Positions 34,538 to 44,204 are shown, counted from the stretch's first letter. The stretch is 64,000 nucleotides of DNA from Pseudomonas fluorescens (GCF_000730425.1 NZ_CP008896.1:1116001-1180000), one strand, 5' to 3'. The notes: generated from the sequence alone by a model not told the origin. A program made the numbers and translations.

Positions 34538-35164
34538 TTACTTGCCCTCAGTCAACGCGTTGTAGCTGGTGAACAGGTTGCGATAGTCCGGGATGTGGTT
34601 GGAAAACAAGGTGCCCAGGCCTTCGATATCGTTGCGCCAGTCGCGATGCAGCTCACACGCCAGGCCAAACCAGGTCATCAACTGCGCGCCGTTGGCCGAC
34701 ATGCGGTTCCAGGCCGATTGCTGGGTCAATTCGTTGAAAGTGCCGGAGGCATCGGTCACCACAAACACTTCATAGCCTTCGGCCAGGGCTGACAGCGCCG
34801 GGAACGCCACGCACACCTCGGTCACGACGCCTGCGATGATCAGTTGTTTCTTGCCGGTCGCCTTGATGGCCTTGACGAAGTCTTCGTTGTCCCAGGCGTT
34901 GATCTGGCCGGGGCGGGCAATGTAGGGCGCGTCCGGGAACAATGCCTTGAGCTCCGGCACCAGCGGGCCGTTGGGGCCGGTTTCGAAACTGGTGGTCAGG
35001 ATGGTCGGCAGCTTGAAGTATTTGGCCAGGTCAGCCAGGGCCAGTACGTTGTTCTTGAATTTGTCGGGCTCGATATCGCGGACCAGTGACAGCAACCCAG
35101 CCTGATGGTCAACCAGCAGGACGGCTGCGTTTTCTTTGTCCAAGCGAACGTAAGGTTTAGACAT
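34538..35164 (-). CDS. Isochorismatase-family hydrolase (YcaC-like), second copy
   Basis: The start is taken at the second of two adjacent ATGs (35164), 7 bases after AGGAG, giving 208 residues. The cysteine-hydrolase triad is visible: Asp in AVLLVDHQAGLL (about 20), Lys in KATGKKQLIIAG and Cys in VVTEVCVAFPAL (about 118). The closest pattern is YcaC-type hydrolases of unknown substrate rather than true isochorismatases. It lies 63 bp downstream of a paralogue and upstream of the efflux genes. Confidence 0.85.
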   Translation of the reverse strand: MSKPYVRLDKENAAVLLVDHQAGLLSLVRDIEPDKFKNNVLALADLAKYFKLPTILTTSFETGPNGPLVPELKALFPDAPYIARPGQINAWDNEDFVKAIKATGKKQLIIAGVVTEVCVAFPALSALAEGYEVFVVTDASGTFNELTQQSAWNRMSANGAQLMTWFGLACELHRDWRNDIEGLGTLFSNHIPDYRNLFTSYNALTEGK

Positions 35165-35227
35165 CATGATGCTCCTGGGAAAAGGGTGCCTCCCGAAATG
35201 GGCAGCACCTGGAAAGACCAACCGCGT

Positions 35228-35917
35228 TTACTTGCGCTGAGAGTCTAGTTCTTCGTGGTTGTTTGCCACTTCCTGCGCCTTGATGTAGCTCTCGATCAGC
35301 AATTGGTAGTGCGGCATGGCCTGGGTGTAGACGTTCGCCCACTCCTGGGCATCCGGACGGTTCCACGAGCCTTGCAGTTCCGACAGGGTGCCCATGATGT
35401 CGATCGGCACCACGCCGGCCTGGGCCAGGCGCGCCACGGTCAGGTCGGTGGCCAGCTTCGAGTGGTTGCCCGACGCGTCGACCACGGCAAATACCTTGTA
35501 GCCTTCATGCACGGCTGCGATGGACGGAAACGCCAGGCACACGCTGGTCAGGGTGCCGGCAATCACCAGGGTCTTCTTGCCCGTGGCTTTGACGGCGGCA
35601 CGGAACTCGGGGTTATCCCAGGCGTTGATCTCGCCACGACGGGCAACGTATTGGGCGTGGGGCGCCGATTCGTGAATTTCCGGAATCAACGGACCGTTCG
35701 GCCCCTGGGGGACTGAAGCGGTGGTGATGACCGGGATTTTCAACAGGGTTGCCGCCTTGGCCAAGGCAATGGCGTTGGCGCGCAATTGAGGAACGTCAAT
35801 GTCCTTGACGATCTGGAACAGACCACTCTGGTGGTCGATCAGCAACATGGCGGTGTCGGTGGGGTCAATTGTCGGCTTCTGACCATTGAAGTTTGCAGCA
35901 TTACCTGAAGCGCTCAT
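35228..35917 (-). CDS. Isochorismatase-family hydrolase, first copy
   Basis: The start is taken at ATG 35917, 7 bases after GAGGA, giving 229 residues; ATG 35923 lies too close to that site. Triad residues are Asp in [12 protein letters not shown], Lys in [12 protein letters not shown] and Cys in [12 protein letters not shown]. It is clearly homologous to the next gene, with a longer N-terminus and C-terminus ([20 protein letters not shown]). It is the first gene of a possible six-gene operon down to the OprD porin and is divergent from a LysR gene. Confidence 0.85.
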   Translation of the reverse strand: MSASGNAANFNGQKPTIDPTDTAMLLIDHQSGLFQIVKDIDVPQLRANAIALAKAATLLKIPVITTASVPQGPNGPLIPEIHESAPHAQYVARRGEINAWDNPEFRAAVKATGKKTLVIAGTLTSVCLAFPSIAAVHEGYKVFAVVDASGNHSKLATDLTVARLAQAGVVPIDIMGTLSELQGSWNRPDAQEWANVYTQAMPHYQLLIESYIKAQEVANNHEELDSQRK

Positions 35918-36251
35918 TTGCATTTCCTCTTGCATGGATGAACCTCCCTGGTGTTATTGCCTGCCAAATGCCCGGCAGGCTCTGCACATCCTTATGCAGA
36001 TACGAATGGGTTGCAACTGGATAGATCAGCTGGCCATCGGGCCTGTGCCTCGACGCTTCTGGCGCCAACAGACAATTCCAACAATGGAACACCTGTGCCC
36101 GGCGATCCCTGGGAGCGCGAAGCGATCATTTTTTGCATTTCAGCAGCCCAGCTTCAGCTGTGGCCTGGAAGAAACAGCGGCTCTACCTTAGTCATCGCAC
36201 TGGGTGTCCGGTAGTGGTTGAAGTAGACTTCACCATCTCAAAAATGGAACG
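35918..36251. promoter_or_regulatory. Divergent regulatory region between hydrolase operon and LysR gene
   Basis: This 334-bp gap holds no gene I can support. It contains three inverted repeats: GCCTGCC/GGCAGGC at 35959-35980 (8-base loop), TTCCA-ACAA-TGGAA at 36076-36089, and TGAAGT-AG-ACTTCA at 36219-36232. The last two have the T...A dyad form typical of LysR-type operators. The one at 36219 lies 19 bases before the lysR start, a suitable place for autoregulation. Confidence 0.45.
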
Positions 36252-37193
36252 ATGGCCATGTTCGACCTGAATGAACTTTTCCTCTACGCCAAGGTGGTTG
36301 AGCATGGAGGCTTCGCGGCGGCGGGCCGGGCGCTGAACATGCCCAAGTCGACCTTGAGCCGCCGGGTCAGCCAGCTGGAAGCCCGGCTGGGCGCGCGGCT
36401 GATACAGCGCTCCACCCGTCAATTCCAGGTCACCGATATTGGCCTGGCGTACTACCGCCACTGTGTGGCGATGACCGCCGAGGCAGAATCTGCCGAAGAC
36501 CTGATCGCTTTCAACAAAGCGGAGCCGCGCGGAGTGATTCGCCTGAGCTGCACCACCGCACTGCTCAATTACTGGGTGGCGCCGATGCTGGGCCAGTTCA
36601 TGGCCCAGTGCCCCAGCGTCGAGCTCAACGTGAAGAGTTTCAACCGCAAGGTGGACGTCATCAGCGAAGGCTATGACATCGCCTTGAACCTGTGCTTCCC
36701 GCCCCTGGAAAGCAGTGACCTGGTGATGAAGCTGCTCGCCAGAAGCCCCCAGGTCCTGGTGGCGAGCCCGGCGTTTTTGCAGCAGCACCCCTTGCCGCTG
36801 CTCCCCAGCGACTTGTCGGGATTACCCACCATCAGTTGGGGCAACCCAATGTTGCAGTACGTGTGGGGGCTGACCGGGCCAGAAGGCGTGACGGCTGAGA
36901 TCTGCCACACGCCACGGCTGATCAGCGACGACATGCCCACCCTGAGAAGCGCTGCACTCCAGGGGGTGGGCATCGCCAATCTGCCATTGGCCGTGGTCAG
37001 GGATGAGATAGAAAACGGCCGCCTGGTCAGCCTGCTCCCGCAATGGCGGCCGACCGAAGGCGTCATCAGCGCGGTTTTCCCTTCAAGGCGCGGGCTATTG
37101 CCTTCCGTGCGGACCTTGATCGACTTCCTGGCCCAGGCGTTTGGCGATCAACAGCCCTGCCACACAGCAGAAAAGCCGGGTTTCGATGGCTGA
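36252..37193 (+). CDS. LysR-family transcriptional regulator
   Basis: The protein has 313 residues. The DNA-binding domain is MFDLNELFLYAKVVEHGGFA, then AAGRALNMPKSTLSRRVSQL and LGARLIQRSTRQFQVTDIG. This subgroup (single-residue spacing, RSTRxFxVTDxG) is the AaeR/PgrR-like branch that often controls aromatic-acid efflux or catabolism. The effector domain covers about 95-300. It is divergent from the hydrolase/FUSC operon and probably regulates it. Confidence 0.9.
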   Translation: MAMFDLNELFLYAKVVEHGGFAAAGRALNMPKSTLSRRVSQLEARLGARLIQRSTRQFQVTDIGLAYYRHCVAMTAEAESAEDLIAFNKAEPRGVIRLSCTTALLNYWVAPMLGQFMAQCPSVELNVKSFNRKVDVISEGYDIALNLCFPPLESSDLVMKLLARSPQVLVASPAFLQQHPLPLLPSDLSGLPTISWGNPMLQYVWGLTGPEGVTAEICHTPRLISDDMPTLRSAALQGVGIANLPLAVVRDEIENGRLVSLLPQWRPTEGVISAVFPSRRGLLPSVRTLIDFLAQAFGDQQPCHTAEKPGFDG

Positions 37194-37335
37194 TACCGTG
37201 ACGAGTGGGCGCATCGAGCACCTCGACGAACACGCCCCTGAACAGAGGTATACCCATTGCAGGCGCCGGGCGGCAATGTGCCGAGCCAGAGCGCCGCATT
37301 GATTGTATTGATGATGACTATCAAACCGACCGGCC

Positions 37336-37365
37336 TGTTTAATTGCCAGCGCTGATTCCTATAAT
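37336..37365 (+). promoter_or_regulatory. Candidate promoter of the MFS gene
   Basis: A perfect -10 (TATAAT, 37360-37365) is preceded at 18 bases by a poor -35 (TGTTTA, 37336-37341). It lies 65 bases before the MFS start. The rest of the 236-bp gap after lysR shows nothing I recognise. Confidence 0.35.
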
Positions 37366-37429
37366 CGCCCCCACATTTTCCCCCCGGCCTGTCTTCAGGC
37401 TGCATTTCCTCCCCCCGGATCTCAACACC

Positions 37430-38662
37430 ATGCCAAGCGTCAGCCAGGCCCCTCGCAGCCTTCCCGAACATAATCAACAGAGTGTCAAACAGCAGTGGCT
37501 GGCGATTCTCTCGGTCGCCGTGGGCGCCTTCGCTCTGGTGACCAGTGAGTTTCTGCCCGTGGGTGTGCTCAACGACGTCGCCAGTGACCTGGGTATCAGT
37601 GCCGGCCATGCCGGACTGATGGTTACCCTGCCCGGCATCATGGCCGCCCTCGCCGCGCCTTTGCTGTCGGTCAGCATCGGTACCATGGACCGCCGCTATC
37701 TGCTGATCGGCCTGACGCTGATCATGATCATCGCCAACTCGGTGGTGGCGTTGGCCAGCGACTTCGGCCTGTTGCTGTTTGGCCGTGTGCTGCTGGGCAT
37801 CAGTATCGGCGGTTTCTGGGCGACGGCCATCGCCCTCAGCGGACGACTGGCCCCCAAGGGCGTCGGCGTGGCCCAGGCCACCTCGATCATCATGGTCGGC
37901 GTGACCCTGGCCACCGTGCTCGGGGTGCCTGTAGGGACCTGGCTCAGTGGCCTGATGGGCTGGCGCATGACCTTCCTGATCACCGCGCTGATGGGCATAC
38001 CGGTACTGCTGGCGCAGATCTTCCTGCTGCCGCGACTCAACCCAGAGAAAGCCATCCGTATCAGTGACTTGCCAGCCTTGTTCATCAACCCGCAGGCTCG
38101 GGTCGGGTTGATCGCAGTATTGCTGATCGGCCTGGCGCACTTTGCTGCATACACCTACGTTGCGCCCTTCTTCAAACACAGTGCCGGCTTCGATGGGCCG
38201 ACGATTGGCTCACTGCTGTTGCTGTTCGGCGTGGCTGGGGTCATGGGTAATATTTTTGCCGGTTTCGCCGCCAACCGCAGCGTACGTCACACCTTGTTGC
38301 TGGTGGCACTGATGATCGGCACCAGCACCGCCCTGTTCCCCCACTTCGCCACCGGCCTGACCGGCGCAGCGATGCTGATTGCACTCTGGGGGTTCGCCTT
38401 CGGCGCCTTCCCGGCCTGCGCCAGTATCTGGATGTTCGTCGTAGCGCCCAAGGATGTCGAACGCGGCATGCCGCTCTTCGTCGCCTTGTTCCAGGTGATC
38501 ATTGCCTTGGGCTCGTTCTTTGGTGGGCGGATCGTCGACCAGTTGGGCAGCTCGGTGCTGTTGAGTCTGGCCACGGTGCTGGTGGGGTTCGGTTTTGTGA
38601 CGGTGTTGGTGCTGGGGCGCAATGTCAGTAACAGTCTCGCGGCCCAGCCGGCGATTGGTTGA
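37430..38662 (+). CDS. MFS transporter, DHA1/sugar-efflux type
   Basis: The start is taken at ATG 37430, giving 410 residues with 12 predicted membrane segments. The first is AILSVAVGAFALVTSEFLPV. The TSEFLPVG motif near the start and the motif-A region (APLLSVSIGTMDRRYLLIG) place it with AraJ/YdhP/SotB-type drug or sugar efflux proteins. A 30-residue longer upstream frame lacks family similarity. The substrate is unknown. Confidence 0.88.
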   Translation: MPSVSQAPRSLPEHNQQSVKQQWLAILSVAVGAFALVTSEFLPVGVLNDVASDLGISAGHAGLMVTLPGIMAALAAPLLSVSIGTMDRRYLLIGLTLIMIIANSVVALASDFGLLLFGRVLLGISIGGFWATAIALSGRLAPKGVGVAQATSIIMVGVTLATVLGVPVGTWLSGLMGWRMTFLITALMGIPVLLAQIFLLPRLNPEKAIRISDLPALFINPQARVGLIAVLLIGLAHFAAYTYVAPFFKHSAGFDGPTIGSLLLLFGVAGVMGNIFAGFAANRSVRHTLLLVALMIGTSTALFPHFATGLTGAAMLIALWGFAFGAFPACASIWMFVVAPKDVERGMPLFVALFQVIIALGSFFGGRIVDQLGSSVLLSLATVLVGFGFVTVLVLGRNVSNSLAAQPAIG

Positions 38663-38675
38663 CCCCTAAACGTAT

Positions 38676-38700
38676 GGCTTCCCCATGAGTCGGGGGAGCC
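38676..38700. terminator. Stem-loop between convergent MFS and DUF2931 genes
   Basis: GGCTTCCCC and GGGGGAGCC form a 9-bp stem with one G-T wobble around a 7-base loop. It directly abuts the DUF2931 stop codon at 38700 and is placed to stop the MFS transcript. The T-rich run after it is short (GATTTTA). Confidence 0.5.
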
Positions 38701-39755
38701 TACTCGATTTTACGAGAGAGCCTGACTGTTGCTTTACCGAGGGGAAACTCTTGCGCTCCCGACCTTAACGACAAGGAAACCCTGGTGTTTTGCGCGTCAA
38801 CTCTCACCACCAGGTCTATATCTTTTTGTTTGCCCAGTTTCTGGAAAAGATCAAAGATCTCTTTTTCATCAAAAGCGTCAACCCATACGCCATAGCGGCC
38901 ATCGCCCACTCGCCAATAGAAACCACAGAACGCTGGAATGGCCCTTGTTTCATAAGCATTATCCAGGAGCTTTTTGCCGAATATGTTTTCCTGCTCACCG
39001 TTGTAAGCGCGGAATCCGAAATCTATCCATTCGCCTTCTTGCAGAACAACGACAGGCCTCCAGCGGTATTTTTCCCGGTAGGTGCTGTAGATCCCTGGCG
39101 CAGGATAGCCCTGGGCTTGTATTTTTTGCCGGGTATGCGCAGTGAATGTCTTATAGGACGGGTCGTTGAGCATCCGGTCTGCATAGCCGTCTTTAAACAT
39201 GTATTGGGCATTGCTGTAGGCGCTTTCCTTGGTAATGGCGGTAGCCTGCGCCTCAAAGGCGCCCACTTCCTTCTGGTTGCCCGCACCACTCATCCACAGC
39301 ACCACCCTGCCCCCTGGCGCCAGCCCTACTATAAAAGTGTCATAGGTGTCTTTTTTATGGGTGTCTTGATCGATAAAGCCCTCATCCAGGAGGCGCTTTA
39401 TCTTCTGTTTATCCAAGTTCCATTGACCGGTATAGAACGTTCTCTCCACCAGCGAGTACCACGTAAATTCCAACGTATGGGGCACTCCCTTTTTTTCGAG
39501 CGCCGTGGTCATCGTTCCGCCCTGACTACCCCAGCCGGTATTCTGCGTGCCCCAGATCGCATCAAAACCGTAGGTAAAACCCTCTGCGATTATGGCGCCA
39601 CGGTAAACCTCCACAGGATATTCCTGGGGTGCGGACACCGTTCCCGACCAGCTATAAGTCTGCGGCACGCCTTGGCTCTTGCAGGCCATCAAGGAAAAAC
39701 ACAACAAAACAACAGCCATCAGGCTTTTTGATTTCACGCACCGCTCCCTCGTCAT
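38700..39755 (-). CDS. DUF2931 lipoprotein
   Basis: The protein has 351 residues from ATG 39755. A lipoprotein signal (LMAVVLLCFSLMACKSQG, Cys25 in the lipobox LMAC) is followed by the DUF2931 pattern (EGFTYGFDAIWGTQNTGWGS, SLVERTFYTGQW, GLAPGGRVVLWMSG, RWRPVVVL). DUF2931 proteins are of unknown function; some occur beside T6SS effector loci as putative immunity proteins. The start overlaps the mechanosensitive-channel stop as ATGA, so the two may be co-transcribed. Confidence 0.8.
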   Translation of the reverse strand: MTRERCVKSKSLMAVVLLCFSLMACKSQGVPQTYSWSGTVSAPQEYPVEVYRGAIIAEGFTYGFDAIWGTQNTGWGSQGGTMTTALEKKGVPHTLEFTWYSLVERTFYTGQWNLDKQKIKRLLDEGFIDQDTHKKDTYDTFIVGLAPGGRVVLWMSGAGNQKEVGAFEAQATAITKESAYSNAQYMFKDGYADRMLNDPSYKTFTAHTRQKIQAQGYPAPGIYSTYREKYRWRPVVVLQEGEWIDFGFRAYNGEQENIFGKKLLDNAYETRAIPAFCGFYWRVGDGRYGVWVDAFDEKEIFDLFQKLGKQKDIDLVVRVDAQNTRVSLSLRSGAQEFPLGKATVRLSRKIE

Positions 39756-42166
39756 TGCCCAGCAGGAGTATCGCCACTCACCGCGCCCCCCTCTCCCGGA
39801 ATCAATACCATGCTTTGGGGCGAAGACAATGTAATACCCATTTCCTGAAGGCGGGCGAGCAGGATGAACAGCAGGTCGCTGCGGGTACCGGACACCGAGC
39901 GCGGGCTGTTGACGTAGCCGCTGACACCAATGATCAGGCCGTCCCGGGCCAGGTCCTTGAAGGTGACCGAAGGTGCGGGGGTGTCGAGAATCGCTTCGTG
40001 CTCGGTGAACGATTGCATCAGCAGTTCGCGAACTTTCAGTACATCAGTGTCCAGCGGCAATGTAAGGGTGATCCCCACCACGCCCAGCGCGTTGCCCATG
40101 GTGACGTTGCGCACATTCTGCGAGATGAACTGTGAGTTCGGCACGATCACCGTCGAGCGATCGGACATCTGGATCTCGGTCGCCCTGACGTTGATCCGCC
40201 GAATATCGCCCTCGACACCCCCCAGGCTGACCCAATCGCCGACCTTCACCGGCCGTTCCGTCAGCAGGATCAATCCGGAAATGAAGTTCTGCACGATGGC
40301 CTGCAAGCCAAACCCGATCCCCACCGACAGGGCACTGACGACCCAGGTCAGACTGGTCAGGTTGATCCGCAGGGTCGACATCACCAACAGGCTCAACAGC
40401 ACGAAGCCGAGGTAGCCCACCAGGGTGACCAGGGAAGCGCGCATACCGGCGTCCATGTTGGTTTCCGGCAACAGCCGCTCGCTCAGCCAACGCTTCAAGG
40501 TGCGCACGGCGAACAACCCAACGACAAACATCAGCAGCGCAACGAGGATATCCTGGGGAATGATATGCAGGTTGCCCAGGGTCTTGCTGGACTCTCCCAG
40601 TTGAGTGAAGCCCTGGAGCAGCTCGCTGGGGCTCGAACCTGCGGGAAGGAAGGCCACCATCACAGCGGTGAGCAGCAGCAATGTGCGGCCGACGCCAGCC
40701 AGCACCGTACAAGCCTGGGCCTGGTGCCGTGGCGACAGCCCCAGCGCGTTGGCCAGGGCCAGGCCGCTGGGCTGCTTGGGTGAGAGCAGGGTTTCGCAGA
40801 CGTCGCCGTAAAAGGCGATAAGCAGATAGGCCGTCGCTGCCACGACGCTGACCCACAGCAACTTGACGGTCAGGAAGTAGGCCAGGGACAGATACCCGGT
40901 GAACAGCGTGAGGACAATCACCGCCACCCAGATCGACGCAATAAAGGGCAGCATACCGGCGATCCCGCTCGGGCGGTCCAGCTCAAGTTTTTTACGCACG
41001 TGGCGCACGCGCAGCAACGCGGCGATGAAGATCAGCGCCGTGGTCAGTGCCGTCAGGCCATTGAGCGCCACCGTCAACGCCAGGCTGGCGCCGGTGACAT
41101 TGTTGATGCGCTCCTCGGTGGCCACCAGCATCAGCGCCACTGCCAGAATCGCCGGGAAAGGTCCAAGGGCACTGGCGATTTCATCGGCAATGGCCGGCAA
41201 CCGCCAGGATGGCCGCGGCAGCATCAGCAAGGCACGTCCAAGGCCTGCAATAAACGCACAGAACATGGCCAGGGTGACCAGATGATCAGACAGCCGCGCC
41301 AGGTTTTCACTCAAGACGGCGTTGCTTTCCAACCCCCAGCGCATCAACGAGACAGCGCCCATGATCGTCAGGATCGACGAGAACCCCACCGCCACTGCCA
41401 GCGTACTGCGCCGCAGGCGACCCTCCGGCAGCCAGCGAATCATCGCCCAGGTAAGCAGGCGCTCAAGCAGTCGCCGGCCAAAACTCCAGATCAACACCGC
41501 CGCCAGCAGCGTGCTGAAGAATGCCCACCGACGCTCGGGGCTGACCGCGCTCTTGAGGGCGACGATGCCTTCGGCCTTGAGGTTGTCCAGGCGCTGCAGG
41601 TCTTCTGCGGTGGGGCGGATCAGGGTCGACCAGAACGAGGGGCTAAAGGGCGTATCGGTACGGGAAGTAACCTGGGAATTAAACAGATTGCGCCGCAGGT
41701 TGACGATCTGCGCGGCAAGGTCGCGACTCGTCTGACTCAATTGTTTGGCCTGCTGCTCATCTTCAAGCAGGTCGTTCTTTTTGCGGGTCAGGGCATCGCG
41801 CTGCTCGGTGAGGCTCTGCGCTTCTCCAGGCTGGGCTGGGCCCAATACCTTCAGTTGATCGTCAAGACGCTCCATCTCCACGGCGCGTACCGTGAGCAAT
41901 GCCTCAGTGCGCTGCTGCACCTGCAATGCGCCCTGTCGAAACTCAGCCAGCTTTTCGTCACTGGTGCTGACAGGGACACTCTGGCGAATCAACTCAAGCT
42001 GCTGGCTGAGCTGCTTGAGGTCGGCGTCGTCCGTCAACAGCGGCAAACTGTCGACAACCTCGCCGGCCACCGGCGTTGCTGCCGCATCTGCCCATCCCGC
42101 AAGACCAACAGACAAAACCATGGCCAGCAAGACCTGGCAGATGACGCCTCTGTAGATTCGCTGCAT
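39752..42166 (-). CDS. Large MscS-family mechanosensitive channel (DUF3772)
   Basis: The protein has 804 residues. A signal peptide (LLAMVLSVGLAGWADA) is followed by a periplasmic helical DUF3772 domain (about 30-200), about ten membrane segments, and the C-terminal MscS domain. Its pore helix region is VGIGFGLQAIVQNFISGLIL, followed by VGDWVSLGGVEGDIRRINVRAT. It should open on hypo-osmotic shock to release solutes. Length and order match the DUF3772 channel subfamily. Confidence 0.9.
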   Translation of the reverse strand: MQRIYRGVICQVLLAMVLSVGLAGWADAAATPVAGEVVDSLPLLTDDADLKQLSQQLELIRQSVPVSTSDEKLAEFRQGALQVQQRTEALLTVRAVEMERLDDQLKVLGPAQPGEAQSLTEQRDALTRKKNDLLEDEQQAKQLSQTSRDLAAQIVNLRRNLFNSQVTSRTDTPFSPSFWSTLIRPTAEDLQRLDNLKAEGIVALKSAVSPERRWAFFSTLLAAVLIWSFGRRLLERLLTWAMIRWLPEGRLRRSTLAVAVGFSSILTIMGAVSLMRWGLESNAVLSENLARLSDHLVTLAMFCAFIAGLGRALLMLPRPSWRLPAIADEIASALGPFPAILAVALMLVATEERINNVTGASLALTVALNGLTALTTALIFIAALLRVRHVRKKLELDRPSGIAGMLPFIASIWVAVIVLTLFTGYLSLAYFLTVKLLWVSVVAATAYLLIAFYGDVCETLLSPKQPSGLALANALGLSPRHQAQACTVLAGVGRTLLLLTAVMVAFLPAGSSPSELLQGFTQLGESSKTLGNLHIIPQDILVALLMFVVGLFAVRTLKRWLSERLLPETNMDAGMRASLVTLVGYLGFVLLSLLVMSTLRINLTSLTWVVSALSVGIGFGLQAIVQNFISGLILLTERPVKVGDWVSLGGVEGDIRRINVRATEIQMSDRSTVIVPNSQFISQNVRNVTMGNALGVVGITLTLPLDTDVLKVRELLMQSFTEHEAILDTPAPSVTFKDLARDGLIIGVSGYVNSPRSVSGTRSDLLFILLARLQEMGITLSSPQSMVLIPGEGGAVSGDTPAGQ

Positions 42167-42304
42167 CCACTCACCCTTTCATTCTTTGTGCCATCGCCAG
42201 TATGGACCGCCACAGCAGAAAGGAAATTCCACCCTGAAGGCAAAAGAGTAGATGCAGAACGCGCACATGGGGTGAAGCCACTCAAGGAGCAGATAGCATT
42301 CCTG

Positions 42305-44023
42305 TCAATCAACCAACGTGGTCGTGAGCGCCAATGCCCACGGTGCCATCAGGCGCTGCGGGGTCTGGCAGGCTTTGCGCTTGAACACAAAGTTGCGGCA
42401 CTTGTGCGCAAACTGTTGGCGGTTTTCCACCATGTCCAACTGCATCTGTGCCAGCTCGTTTGCGCGGCAGCGTTCAATCTGTTCAAGGCTCAAGTTGGTT
42501 TTACGCGCACGTTGCCGGGCGTACTTTTCATCCGTCAGCGCGCTGCTCGCCTGTTGCAACAGCCATGAGCCGAATGCGTGTGGGCAACGTGGGCCAATGT
42601 CCTGGACCATCCCCCATTGGCGAGCCTGAAAGACGCTGATCGGCAGGCATTCTTCGATGAGCTTGTGTGCGATTGCGCTGCCGACTGCGCGGGGCAGGCT
42701 GTAGGTCCAGTATTCGGAACCATACAAGCCCATGGTCTTGTAATGGGGGTTGAGCACCACACCCGCCCGGGCGAACACCAGGTCCGCCGCCAGCGCCAAC
42801 ATCACACCGCCGGCTCCGGCGCTGCCGGTCACGCCACTGATCACCAGTTGCCGGGCCGTCAGCAGCTCCTGACAGACATCGTCGATAGCCTGGATGTTGG
42901 CCCAGGCTTCCAGCCCCGGCACCGGGGCTGCCTGAATCACATTGAGGTGCACGCCATTGGAAAAGCTCCCGCGCCCGCCCCTGATCAGCAACACTTGAGT
43001 GTCCCGAGCCTTGGCCCAGCGCAGCGCTGCGACCAGCCGCTGGCACTGCTCAGTGCTCATGGCTCCGTTGTAGAACTCGAAAGTCAGCTCGCCAACGTGA
43101 CCGGACTCTCGATAGCGAACCGGCTGATAGTCCGTCACATCAACCCCTTGGTTGGCAATCGAACCCTCCAGCACGGGCACATCAGCCAGTTGTTCAGCCA
43201 GTACATGACGGGCCGGCAACTTGAAGGTTTCATCCCCCGGCTGGGCCTTGCGCTTGAGCGAACCGACCCACACGCTGTGATCGCCGGCCGCGACCAATAC
43301 CGCGTCATCCTGTACCGCGAGAATGTCCCCCGGTGTACCGCGACGCGAATCCAGGTGCGCGTCGTACAGGTAGTACTGCCCGCCGGCGAGACTTGCCAGT
43401 ACACCAGGCTGGCCGTCGGCGGCATCGATACTGCGCTTGATGAAGCGGGCGCAATCGTGCCAGCTGAAGGCACGGTCGACCTGCTTCATGTTCGGTTGCA
43501 AACGCCCGATGATGTCAGGCTGCGTGTAGTCGAGTGGCGTCGGCACGAAGCCGCTGGCGAATTTTTCCACCACATCGCGAATGCAATAGATCGCCGCATC
43601 ACTCACCGGGCCGTTGTACAGTTCGGACTTGCGCACATCGGCGGGCATGTCGAACTCACAGGTCGACCAGATCGGGCCGGCGTCCATTTCCTCCACCGCC
43701 TGCAAGGCCGTGACGCCCCAGCGCCGGACCTGCTGGGTGATGGCCCAGTCCAGTGCACTGGCGCCACGGTCACCGACGATCCCCGGATGAATGATCACCA
43801 CCGGGCGCTGCGGATTGTTCCACAGTTGCTGCGGCACACGGTCCTTGAGAAACGGGCAGATCACCAGATCTGCCGCCGACGCTTCGATCTGCCGGCAAAC
43901 CGTAGCTTCATCGGTGAACAACACCACACTGGGCTCGTGCCCCGACTGGCGCAGGTCCAGCCAGGCGCGCTGGGTCAAACCGTTGAACGCCGATGACAAC
44001 AACATGATCTTCAATGAACGCAT
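42305..44023 (-). CDS. hoxX: HoxX-like CO-releasing enzyme (formyltransferase + enoyl-CoA hydratase fusion)
   Basis: The protein has 572 residues. The N-terminal half resembles formyl-tetrahydrofolate-dependent hydrolases/transferases (HPGIVGDRGASALDWAI at 79-95). The C-terminal half is a crotonase domain (RGGRGSFSNGVHLNVI for the oxyanion hole, then SAGAGGVMLALAADLVFAR and YKTMGLYGSEYW). This is the HoxX architecture. In NiFe-hydrogenase bacteria HoxX makes CO from formyl-THF through formyl-CoA for the active-site ligand. No hydrogenase gene is seen here. The enzyme may supply CO or formyl-CoA for another purpose. Confidence 0.85.
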   Translation of the reverse strand: MRSLKIMLLSSAFNGLTQRAWLDLRQSGHEPSVVLFTDEATVCRQIEASAADLVICPFLKDRVPQQLWNNPQRPVVIIHPGIVGDRGASALDWAITQQVRRWGVTALQAVEEMDAGPIWSTCEFDMPADVRKSELYNGPVSDAAIYCIRDVVEKFASGFVPTPLDYTQPDIIGRLQPNMKQVDRAFSWHDCARFIKRSIDAADGQPGVLASLAGGQYYLYDAHLDSRRGTPGDILAVQDDAVLVAAGDHSVWVGSLKRKAQPGDETFKLPARHVLAEQLADVPVLEGSIANQGVDVTDYQPVRYRESGHVGELTFEFYNGAMSTEQCQRLVAALRWAKARDTQVLLIRGGRGSFSNGVHLNVIQAAPVPGLEAWANIQAIDDVCQELLTARQLVISGVTGSAGAGGVMLALAADLVFARAGVVLNPHYKTMGLYGSEYWTYSLPRAVGSAIAHKLIEECLPISVFQARQWGMVQDIGPRCPHAFGSWLLQQASSALTDEKYARQRARKTNLSLEQIERCRANELAQMQLDMVENRQQFAHKCRNFVFKRKACQTPQRLMAPWALALTTTLVD

Positions 44024-44180
44024 GACTGACTCTTCCTTGAGAATGCACGGCCACTGGCTCCTTGAGCCATCCTTGGCCTTTTATGGAAGCGCAAGGATAG
44101 AGAGCCTGCCGGCACAGCAGATGATCGAGATCAATCTTGTGTCATACGGCGAGACCCCCTCCTCATCTCGGGGACGTGGA

Positions 44181-44204
44181 ATCGGCACCCGCCCGGGTGC
44201 CGAT
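44181..44204. terminator. Hairpin downstream of cusF
   Basis: ATCGGCACCCG and CGGGTGCCGAT are perfectly complementary 11-base arms with a minimal CC centre (effectively a 10-bp stem and 4-base loop). It lies 20 bases after the cusF stop. A T-run is lacking. It probably marks the end of the copper operon. The rest of the 200-bp gap to hoxX shows nothing else. Confidence 0.45.

Noticed and set aside
37148..38179. 343-codon frame opposite the MFS gene
   Set aside because: It crosses the lysR/MFS gap and overlaps a transporter with clear membrane segments; it is low-complexity (Gln/Asp/His).
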